DNA of 10,847 nt, from positions 1 through 10,847 of the forward strand of contig JNET01028300.1 of the NCBI GenBank assembly GCA_000697455.1, read 5' to 3'. Below are positions 1-7,300 of this stretch, piece by piece. The DNA comes from Basidiobolus heterosporus B8920 (lineage: Eukaryota; Basidiobolomycota; Basidiobolomycetes; Basidiobolales; Basidiobolaceae). Under the pieces are notes generated by a model. It saw only the letters and a program-made list of their open reading frames with translations, was not told where the DNA came from and did not search any database. Numbering within the stretch: position 1 is the stretch's first letter; each line of letters opens with the position of its first letter. A program made the translations under genes and the position numbers.

Positions 1-263
1 GGAAAACCTACCCCGTAACCGATAACAAGGACCAAGTTACTGGGGTAGTAGATCGATTTGTAGTTCTCGTGGTGGATGACGATTACGCTCAGGCAGGTAG
101 GCTGTATCAGATACAGTCAGATGATGGGAAAACCCGAATGGTCAATAATATTGTTGGCCACTTGAAAAATGCCAAAAAAGCCATTCAAAAACGCCAGCTA
201 GAAATTTTCCGAAAAGCCGATGCTGACCTTGGAGAACGGGTGGCCAAAGGCCTGAGCTTGTAA
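1..263 (+). CDS. Catalase, C-terminal end (partial)
   Basis: Last 87 codons of a haem catalase (hydrogen peroxide to water and oxygen); the haem pocket and catalytic His/Asn lie upstream of the window. The reading frame begins at base 3 and is open to the TAA at 261-263. The visible part carries the family's C-terminal helical signature in order: DDDYAQAGRLYQ, then RMVNNIVGHLKNAKKAIQKR, then FRKADADLGERVAKGL. This matches the usual 'SQAG-LYR ... RLV-NIAGHL ... IQKR ... F-K-D-DYG-R-A-GL' pattern of small-subunit catalases. The protein ends GLSL, which is not a canonical peroxisomal PTS1 ([SAC][KRH][LM]), so location is open. No intron is seen in this part. The next gene starts 362 nt downstream on the same strand. 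Confidence 0.9.
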   Translation, partial: KTYPVTDNKDQVTGVVDRFVVLVVDDDYAQAGRLYQIQSDDGKTRMVNNIVGHLKNAKKAIQKRQLEIFRKADADLGERVAKGLSL

Positions 264-625
264 TTACACCCAAGGGTATACAATAATGTAGCGTCTAGGT
301 TAGTAGCGTCAAGCAGTCTTTTGAGCTACATCTACAAGTATCAAACATACAATCAGGTAGCATAAAAATATACAATACGGTAGTCAAAATTTCTATTAGT
401 ATTATATTCTAGAATGAATCGCAGCCTAACATCCTATAGTAGCTCAGATCAGAATTAGTCAATCTAGAAATGGTGTGATGGAATAAAGTTTTAGGGCAAA
501 TTACCATTTTAAAAACCTGCATTAGTCACATCATTTTCCTAAAAAAATCCTAATTTTTGATTCCATCCTTATCTACTCATCTTTACCCCTAAATACAAAC
601 GAAGCCTCATTTCTTTCCCTTAGTA
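264..625. other. Intergenic: catalase 3' region and DUF202 gene promoter
   Basis: This stretch is AT-rich and no ORF was supported. It must hold the catalase 3' UTR and the upstream region of the DUF202 gene. The only structure seen is a set of short direct repeats, listed separately, and a pyrimidine-rich run just before the ATG at 626. Confidence 0.7.
278..383 (+). repeat. Three copies of ATACAAT-NNN-GTAG
   Basis: The 14-nt pattern ATACAATNNNGTAG occurs at 278-291, 347-360 and 370-383, all in the same orientation. An 8-mer GTAGCGTC also occurs twice, at 288-295 and 303-310. The copies begin within 120 nt of the catalase stop codon, so they probably lie in its 3' UTR. They could be protein-binding sites in RNA or DNA, or the remains of a decayed tandem repeat. 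Confidence 0.6.
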
Positions 626-1178
626 ATGACGGAATCGGACGTAAGAAAGAGGAACACTACTCTCAGAGAGCCCACACAACAAGCTCCTAACTCTTCCGAG
701 CCTACGAACCATAGCCCTGAGAAGAAAAGCCTTTGGTCACGCTTAAACCCAAGCTTGTTACTTGAAAATAAAGGCAGTGTAGCTCGTGACCATTTAGGTA
801 TGATGGAGCCTTTCGTACAGCCAGCCTGTTAAATTCAACTAAAAAACCTATTCTCATATAGCAAATGAACGTACCTTCCTTGCGTGGATTCGTACATCGC
901 TCTCCTTAATTACCGTTGGAGTAGCCATTGCGCAGCTTTTTCGCCTACCAGATAACTCTCACAGTAAATCTGCTCGCAACGCTGGCATTCCAATTGGCGC
1001 TACATTTATCGCGTTTGGTATATGTTTTACGTTGTTTGCCCTTGTTCGTTACTTTCATACACAAGCTTTAATGATACAAGGGAATTTCCCGGCCAGTAGA
1101 GGAATAGTTATAGGAGGTACTTTAGGAATTATTGCTTTACTGATCAGTCTCTTTGTATCGGTTTTGGTGCTTAGGTAA
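626..1178 (+). CDS. DUF202 family integral membrane protein (two exons)
   Basis: Spliced as 626-797 and 862-1178, giving 162 aa. The 64-nt intron 798-861 has GTATGA and TAG ends, and splicing restores the family signature across the junction: ARDHL-ANERTFLAWIRTSLSL, where Ala58 is split by the intron. Residues 1-57 are hydrophilic, rich in Ser, Thr and Pro, and probably cytosolic. Three hydrophobic segments follow, roughly residues 68-84 (ITVGVAIAQLF), 100-120 (IGATFIAFGICFTLFALV) and 142-160 (near the C-terminus), matching the three-helix DUF202 fold of bacterial YidH and of the yeast Vtc1 membrane domain. Biochemical function is unknown; fungal relatives are placed in vacuolar or other endomembranes. 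A perfect branch-site sequence lies just after the stop (see findings), so a further 3' intron and a different C-terminus are possible. Confidence 0.85.
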
Positions 1179-1375
1179 AAGAAAAACCTTTGCGGCCCTA
1201 TTTATTAACACTACTAACTGTAACGGCCTTGGCTTTTAATATTTCACTATTAAACAAGAAAACATCTAGCATTCGCAATTTGCTTTCGACCCTTAGTTCC
1301 ATAAAAAAGATATACGGATATAAAACAGTTTGGCAAATAAGTTTTATTCCTAGATCCCACAATTGAACAAGTCAC
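1179..1375. other. Convergent intergenic between DUF202 and trefoil genes
   Basis: About 200 nt between two convergent stop codons; no ORF was supported. It holds TACTAAC at 1212-1218 on the plus strand and a polyadenylation-like hexamer on the minus strand, listed separately. Confidence 0.6.
1342..1347 (-). terminator. Possible poly(A) signal of the trefoil gene
   Basis: AATAAA on the minus strand, about 30 nt past the TGA of the trefoil-like gene. This is a plausible position, but fungal poly(A) signals are degenerate, so it is only a candidate. Confidence 0.4.
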
Positions 1376-2053
1376 TCAAATCCCCACGATACTTCGAGTC
1401 TCCAAGACTGACTGCGTTGCGGTCTCAACGGCCTCAAACCCTTGCGGTATTTGTGGTGAGGGGCTTTCCCCTGGCTTATAGAAGCATTTACTAGTACTCT
1501 CCGTAGCCAGAGTATCATAGAGACAATGATTGGTCTTGGTGCATTCTACTCCAGAAAGATTATCACCTCCACAATTTACGGTCTTTTGATTCACAAGTTG
1601 ATTTCTCGGGAAATAACACCAATTCTGACCGTTACTAGGTCTCCAATGACAACCAGACTGAATTGGACATTCAGTAGCATTCATTCCAGGGAAACCGCAG
1701 TCTATACTTTGATCTGTCTCACTAGACCCGGCCAGTGATTTCTTGTGAAAACAGGAAGGGTTTCCAGTTCGAGATTTTTCATATAAGCAGTCTCTATCAT
1801 GAGTACACTCATAAGGTGTGGTATTTTCGGGGCCACACTGTGATCTGGTTGTTACCTGGCTACGAGGATAGAAACAAGAGTAACCGGAATATCCTGTGCC
1901 ATACACCGGCGACCACTCGCATCCAGTCCGTCTCATGCACTCTGGTCTAGTTATCCCTGGCCACCCACACTCGATAGACTGATCATAGAAACCACTAGTG
2001 AAGGCAATGAGGCACCAAGACAACAAGCAAAGCACAAAAATCGCACGAGACAT
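1376..2053 (-). CDS. Secreted protein with four trefoil-like (P-type) repeats lacking one disulfide
   Basis: Single-exon gene, 225 aa. I start it at the ATG at 2053, not the in-frame ATG at 2098, because the 2053 start places a classic signal peptide (MSRAIFVLCLLSWCLIAFTSG) at the N-terminus; the longer form puts 15 residues in front of it. Four repeats follow, each with four cysteines spaced C-x9-C-x5-C-x(10-14)-C: C29/39/45/60, C73/83/89/101, C119/129/135/146 and C161/171/177/190. Repeats 1 and 3 show the trefoil core CGxPG[IM]..EC..xGCxW and end in an aromatic pair plus Pro after the last Cys. Canonical trefoil domains have six cysteines; here the first is absent and the fifth is replaced by Glu, Leu or His. 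The tail (195-225) is Ser/Pro-rich then low-charge, with no obvious GPI signal or membrane helix. Likely role: extracellular or cell-wall carbohydrate or protein binding (inference). Family assignment rests on motif spacing alone. Confidence 0.75.
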   Translation of the reverse strand: MSRAIFVLCLLSWCLIAFTSGFYDQSIECGWPGITRPECMRRTGCEWSPVYGTGYSGYSCFYPRSQVTTRSQCGPENTTPYECTHDRDCLYEKSRTGNPSCFHKKSLAGSSETDQSIDCGFPGMNATECPIQSGCHWRPSNGQNWCYFPRNQLVNQKTVNCGGDNLSGVECTKTNHCLYDTLATESTSKCFYKPGESPSPQIPQGFEAVETATQSVLETRSIVGI

Positions 2054-2301
2054 TTTGAGGTAATAAGTGAGGTAATAAGCAAGGGATACGACATCCAAAC
2101 CAACTGTACCAATAAATATATCTAGGCAAAGGCCATCAAGCGGTGAAATAATAAACTCGGAGGAAAAAGGTGGCCAGGCCGAAACGTTTCAAATAGACTA
2201 AGAGCGGGGCAAGAAAGTGGGGCTTGCAACCTTAACATCTACCCTGTTGGACCAATGAGTGTTCTCATAGCCATTCCATACTGTCTCTGTAAACGCTGAA
2301 G

Positions 2302-2365
2302 AAATACCGATTCAGTAGACGTTAGGGAAACACCGATGCAGTAGACGCTAGAGAAATAACGATCT
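2302..2365. repeat. Short 26-bp tandem repeat, about 2.4 copies
   Basis: Unit 1 is 2302-2327 and unit 2 is 2328-2353; they match at 22 of 26 positions around a shared core CAGTAGACG. A partial third unit begins at 2354. The array runs into the perfect palindrome ACGATC-T-GATCGT at 2359-2371, and the TAGACG of unit 2 can also pair with CGTCTA at 2369-2374. Confidence 0.75.
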
Positions 2366-2526
2366 GATCGTCTATGCCACATTGCACAAAACTCATTCCC
2401 AAACCGTCCATGAATTTTTGCTTTGATTTCGCACTCAATTTGATGCCGGATTTGTGACGGTTTTATCATGTAGATTCATGAAATGCAGTAATTTACAAAT
2501 ACATGTCGCTACAATCATTAGTAACA

Positions 2527-2550
2527 CCCCACAGGTTACGTTCTGTGGGG
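2527..2550. other. Perfect 8-bp hairpin with 8-nt loop
   Basis: CCCCACAG at 2527-2534 is the exact reverse complement of CTGTGGGG at 2543-2550, with loop GTTACGTT. GTAAC at 2521-2525 and GTTAC at 2535-2539 offer a second, weaker pairing. It sits about 140 nt upstream of the OCIA-like start codon; a run of T does not follow, so it does not look like a simple terminator. Confidence 0.6.
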
Positions 2551-2687
2551 CTAATAGTCAAAATAATGTCTGCTCTACTCACGAGTTTAAGGTAACCTAA
2601 TTTGGTACTGGATTTGCTTATTTTTATCTATCGAGTAGAAAATTCTTTGTTGTTTTGTTAGGGTCAGCATTGTCTTTCCACATCTCT

Positions 2688-3124
2688 ATGTCAAGCATCA
2701 ACCGTGAAATAGCCGAGAAGTATCCAGTTAGTGAAATAAAGCTCCGATTCTTACTTGAACTTGACTAACTGACTTTGTGTTAGCATCTGGCCTCTCTTAG
2801 AGAGTGTCAAAGACGTGCCATGTTGGATGGCGTGCTCTTTGGTCTGTGTGCGTTGACTATCTCTGGTCTACTCGGAAAGAGTGTCTTCAAATTTCCTCGC
2901 AATACTCTATATCTTTCTACTTTCGGTATGAACCTCAAACTACTGGTTTACTTTAGAATAGTACTAATGTTGTCAAACATCTATCAGGTACGACCGCATT
3001 AAGTGCCTACTTGTTCACGACTACCAGCTTCAAACAATGTCGTATCATTCAGGAAAACAGTGAGAAGGAGAATACAGAAGAAAAGAAAGTTGAAGAGGTC
3101 TTCCTCTCCGATAAAGAAAATTAA
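2688..3124 (+). CDS. Small two-helix membrane protein, OCIA-like (three exons)
   Basis: Spliced as 2688-2726, 2784-2925 and 2988-3124, giving 105 aa. Intron 1 (57 nt) has GTTAGT, branch sequence CTAAC and TTAG; intron 2 (62 nt) has GTATGA, branch TACTAAT and CAG. Phases match at both junctions, and the frame after splicing is open to the TAA. Residues 1-25 are polar and hold LRECQRR; two hydrophobic segments lie at about 27-44 and 54-72; a charged Glu/Lys tail (79-105) follows. The Arg-Glu-Cys before helix 1, a Cys after helix 2 (Cys21 and Cys78, 56 residues between) and a Gly-Lys-Ser turn between helices resemble the OCIA domain of OCIAD1/OCIAD2, mitochondrial inner-membrane proteins tied to complex III and MICOS-linked functions. 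The gene model is firm; the OCIA label is tentative. The convergent neighbour CBP6 is also mitochondrial. Confidence 0.6.
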
Positions 3125-3196
3125 TGGACTAAACCAACTCGAGTAGATAATAGAGAGAGTAAACTTGATTCTGTATAGCGCACAAAGTTTTATAAG

Positions 3197-3202
3197 AATA
3201 AA
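3197..3202 (+). terminator. Possible poly(A) signal of the OCIA-like gene
   Basis: AATAAA 73 nt past the TAA at 3122-3124, in an A-rich context. Position is plausible for a short 3' UTR; if cleavage occurs soon after it, the PUF site at 3341 would fall outside the mRNA. Confidence 0.35.
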
Positions 3203-3340
3203 ATTAGTTCAGTGAATCTCGTTTCATAATTGTTTAGAGTGCACCAGAAATCTAGTAACATACTAACGAAACAGACGTTGAAAGTGACATTAAATGCTCA
3301 TGAAAGCAGTTTGGTAGTTGTGTGATGAATGAAGTAGAAT

Positions 3341-3348
3341 TGTACATA
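3341..3348 (+). promoter_or_regulatory. PUF (Pumilio/Puf3-type) RNA site UGUACAUA
   Basis: Exact match to the PUF core UGUANAUA on the plus strand, 217 nt after the stop of the OCIA-like gene. Yeast Puf3 binds such sites in the 3' UTRs of mitochondrial-protein mRNAs. The Cyt at position -2 that Puf3 prefers is A here. Whether the transcript reaches this point is unknown. Confidence 0.35.
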
Positions 3349-3402
3349 TATGCAGTAGAATTTTTCAAGACATGATATGAGTTGCGAAATGGTTCTACGC
3401 TA

Positions 3403-3849
3403 TTAACGGCCAAACAGACGAGCGAAGAGGCCTTTAGGATCTTTGTCTGCTTTACTCAACGCATCGAGACTAGCCAAAAGGCGTTTGTAGTAATTGGGAT
3501 TTCCCGCTGGGGTTAAAATCGCTTCCGAGAGTTGATTCTGTGATACAAAAAAGTATGTTAGTAATTGAAGTCAAGAGAGAATTAAAAGCTCTTAGAGTAC
3601 CTCTTTCTTATAGACGTTACCAAGAACTTTCTTCAAAGCATCCATTTGACTTCTGGCTTCTTGAAGAGTGACTTCAACTTCAGCTTCACTGGATGCATTG
3701 AGTGGCTTACGGAAATCTTCTACAAGGCGAGAGTGCAGCGAAGTACGAAAGTTACGAGTAGGTCGGATGGGATCTGCAGGCCACTTCGAGGCAAGACGAA
3801 GGAAAGTTCTATAGAGTGAGACAAATTCTTGGCGTTGCTGAGGATTCAT
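3403..3849 (-). CDS. CBP6: Cbp6/UQCC2 cytochrome b translation and assembly factor (two exons)
   Basis: Spliced on the minus strand as 3849-3601 and 3537-3403, giving 127 aa. The 63-nt intron (3600-3538) has GTACTC, a branch site TTACTAAC and CAG, in phase 0. Cbp6 works with Cbp3 at the mitochondrial ribosome exit to receive new cytochrome b and start complex III assembly. The N-terminal helix FVSLYRTFLRLASKWPAD and the following SLHSRLVEDFRK match the UQCC2/Cbp6 pattern 'YRxFLxLxxxWPxD ... LRxRVxxxFR'. Exon 2 holds TPAGNPNYYKRLL (residues 92-104) and ends LFARLFGR, nearly the same as the C-terminal end of yeast Cbp6 (PAGNPQYYQRL ... LFGK) as I recall it. No cleavable presequence is obvious; the family is matrix-located. 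It shares a 453-nt divergent promoter region with NUP155. Without splicing, translation would stop two codons into the intron. Confidence 0.92.
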
Positions 3850-4302
3850 TAAATATACTGTCTGCTTGTTAGGTAAGGAGACTACTCAATGGACTAAAGG
3901 TACTTTCACTTGGTATCTCCAACCACCAACATTCAACAAAAATCAAAATTTTCTAAACAACATTGGGTATGATCTAAACACGATCACTCTAATTGCGGTA
4001 GAATGGGGTTAATTCAGATGATTAATCGTCTAACGTCATTCATGGAGGTTAGTGTATTATATCTCATTGATAGATAAATGTTTGAGGATTCATGCTAGGG
4101 ATTGTTTGAGGGATTATTTGGATCTTTTGTTCGTGGTATTGACGCGCGAATATGACGAAAAAAAGAAAAATCTTGAGAATTATTTTAGGTAAACAAAAAA
4201 CTACGAATATTCTAAAGTTTAAGTGTACTTAGCCTGGATTAGTGGTTTGTTAGACTTTTCCATATCAACTTCCAGGGTTGCGCCTGCCACTACTTTCTCA
4301 TT
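3850..4302. other. Divergent promoter region, CBP6 (-) and NUP155 (+)
   Basis: 453 nt between the two start codons, with no convincing ORF. It is AT-rich with A-runs near 4156-4170 and 4195-4200. The only GC-rich island is ACGCGCGAA at 4142-4150, about 155 nt before the NUP155 ATG, which overlaps the cores of the fungal cell-cycle boxes MCB (ACGCG) and SCB (CGCGAA). A short 5' UTR intron upstream of 4303 cannot be excluded. Confidence 0.5.
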
Positions 4303-7300
4303 ATGGTGCAGTCAATGTTTGATGTTGATCAGCTACAGGCTTCAGAAATGCCTCTCAATCCAACCATCAATGCCACTTCTGCCGAAGCATATCACAACAT
4401 GTTAAACACGGCAGCAAAGGCTTTGGATGCACAGTTGATCAGTGATATAAAGTACCCGGAATTAGCAGATCTACTTAGTTGTATGTTTAAAAAACTGTCA
4501 CTCAAATAGGAGGTTCCTTTGTATTTACCACCAGTTATCTATGTTCCTGTAGCTTCCTCATCCGGTGAATACTCGCAACCACAAACTCTTGGTTGGCAGC
4601 TGTTCCAGAGAAAAAGGATAATAACTCTACCGAATGCTTTGTTCGAGCAATATGATTGTAAGGGCCCCTTTTTTGTGAATCTAAACAGTTAATTTTACTA
4701 ATCGAAATTCTAGTGCTACAATGTAGATGCTTCATGGGCTTGTTTCCTGAAATCAATCGAGCTTGGATTACTGTAGATCATAGATTGTTTTTATGGAACT
4801 ATGAAGATGGGTAATTACATTTTCCCAAATTATTGCACGTACTCTGCACTCTTGACTCAATGTTTTCTTTGAATTTTGAAGCAATGATTTCTACACGTTT
4901 GAAGATCAAGACCAAATCATTGTCAGTGTTGGTCTAGCCAAAGCTAAGCCTGGTAATTAAATGATAGCCAGTGTATTGTGGTAGATTTTAAGTACTAAAG
5001 TATGTAACTTTTTAGGAATCTTTGTGGAGGAAGTTCAATACGTTCTTGTTTTGGCCACTCCTTTGGAGATCATCCTTCTTGGCTTGTCTATTTCTCAAGG
5101 CTCGACACAAATTTCAAGTCACGAAAGAATTTCAACCGATCTGACGCTATACAGAACACTTATGGCTATTCCTTCTGATAACGTTAGCATGACATCAATC
5201 GTTAGCACTAAGAATGCACGAATTTTCATGTGTGGAAATGATGGTCATATATATGAGCTCGTCTATCAGGTACACTTCAACTAGGGCTGCGTAATCATCG
5301 CCTTTTATACTGACTCTGTTGAATATAGGGTGAAGAAGGGTGGTTTACCAAGAAATGCCGTAAAATCAATCATACATCGTCCCCTTATTCCTCTCTTGTA
5401 CCTACATTTATCCCAGCTTTTCTCAAGTCTCCTGATGGTTTGTTGATTTTGCTGATGGCGAGACTGCTTCCCATATACTTACCCTTGCGTAATAGATCCG
5501 ATTGTGTTCATCACCATGGATGAAACGAAAAAAACGTTATATGCCCTCACTAAGCGCTCTAATATTGAGGTATACGGCCTTCTCTATACATCACAAGTCT
5601 GATTTCCTAAACCTGAACATCTTACGTTAGATCATATTCCTCGGTCAAGATGGAACCCAATTTGAACGAGTGGCTAAAGTATCCAATATCTGCCAATATG
5701 CATCTCAGCTATGCTCTACTTCACCATTGCTAGATTATAGAACTTTCCAGATCGTGTCTTTGCACCCTGTCTATCCTTCCGAATCAAAACTGATCAACCT
5801 TGTTGCTGTCACTTCAACCGGTAATTATTTGAATCGGTTCCCATGCCGTTTGTACTCGTGATAACGATATTCATTTTTAAACTCAGGTTGCCGTCTCTAC
5901 TTTACCCATCATAAACGTGATTTCCGCGGAGTTGGCGCCGTTCTGCGCAACGACGTCAAAGCACCTACTGGCTTGGAGCTCTTACACGTAAGACTCCCAC
6001 CCAGCTTGGAGACTACTCCCAAAACTATAGGGGAGTTCAATCGCAGCCTCAGTGTTTCAAACATCCATGTTACTTCCTATTCTAGCGGTGTTCTTCTAGC
6101 TGCTAACTCCGTTAGCGATGAGATGGACTCTCTTATGGGCATGGCTCCTGATTCTGGAAAAATCAGCCAGGCTGGAATCCAAAACCAGCGTGGTCCTTTG
6201 GTTGAGTTCCATGGCTCGAACACTATCGAAGGCAAAACATGGGCTATTGCTGAAATCGATAGTCCATTCGAACAAGTTGGAAACGATGATGAGCGAGTTT
6301 TGAATGAATTAGCAACGCAGCTCGCTTATCCCCCAAGACGCTTCCTTGTCTTGACCAATTCCGGAATCAACATGTTTGTCAAACAGCGCCCAATTGATAT
6401 CTTGAACCAACTTTTGACTAGCCCATCCACACAAGAAGCCGATATTTTGTCTTTTATCGAAAACTATGGCAGATCCCAAGTCTGTGCCATGTGTCTGGCT
6501 ATAATTTGTGGCCACCCTTCAGTTAACGCATCCGGTTTCGATGGTCTTATGGGCTCGCAGCTTGGTAAGAGTCAAAATAGCACGTCAAGTGCCCAGAAAG
6601 TATTCTTCGAATACGGCGGAAAGCCCATTCTGGTTGACTATCAAGCAAGTACTATGTCTAACAACGACGTCGGTAGACCATTGTTTACACCTGAGCCTAT
6701 CTACAGCGGTCGCCACGACGGTCTGGCGCTTTATCTAGCACGCCTTGTTAACCCTATCTGGAAGAAGCCATTCGTCGTCAAAGTTGGGAATGAATATGAT
6801 ACTGCTGTGCCAATTTCTGTATTGACTTCAATTCAGCAAAATCTTGCCTCCCTGAGAGAATTTTTGGAAGCAAACCCTCACTTTGCTTCTAGACCCGATT
6901 CCTCACAATTCATGTTCTCAGATCTACAGACTGGACGTAGAGAGGCTGAGGCGTGGCAAATGGAACAACAATCCTTATACACTATGCAAGAGTTGCTGAC
7001 ACAGTGTTTTGAAGCTATTTCGTTTATTTCGCTACTTTTGGATTATAGACTGTCTGATATCGTCCATAATGTGACTAGCTCTACTCAGGAGCAACTGTTG
7101 GAACTTACTTTTGAGAATTTCTTGATCTCCGTTAAGGGACGCGAACTCCGCAGAGATCTGGTGGCTGCTGTGATTGATAAGCAAGCTAACCAACACATTA
7201 GCGTGGAGGCAGTTAGTGATTTATTGCAAAAGCGTTGTGGATCTTTCTGCACCGTAGATGACGTCACTCTTTTCAAGGCTATCGAACATTTGAGACATGC

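Larger units (their letters stand above)
2054..2687. other. Divergent promoter region, trefoil gene (-) and OCIA-like gene (+)
   Basis: About 630 nt between two divergent start codons. It contains a 26-bp tandem repeat and a perfect hairpin (separate entries). On the minus strand an AT-rich box, TATATTTATTGG, lies about 60-70 nt upstream of the trefoil ATG and could serve as a TATA element. A 76-codon minus-strand ORF at 2239-2469 was judged spurious. Confidence 0.55.
3125..3402. other. Convergent intergenic between OCIA-like gene and CBP6
   Basis: 278 nt holding the 3' UTRs of both genes. It contains AATAAA at 3197-3202 (+), a PUF-type site at 3341-3348 (+), and a repeated AGTAGAATT at about 3333-3341 and 3354-3362. 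No ORF was supported. Confidence 0.6.

Noticed and set aside
1526-1950. Two plus-strand ORFs of 70 and 71 codons
   Set aside because: They lie antisense to the trefoil-like CDS, whose signal peptide and regular cysteine spacing show it to be the real gene.
2054-2098. Upstream ATG at 2098 giving 15 extra residues to the trefoil-like protein
   Set aside because: It would bury the signal peptide behind a polar and aromatic leader; the ATG at 2053 gives a standard secretory N-terminus.
2239-2469. 76-codon minus-strand ORF upstream of the trefoil gene
   Set aside because: It overlaps the 26-bp tandem repeat, has no recognisable domain or hydrophobic pattern, and its length is expected by chance in this stretch.
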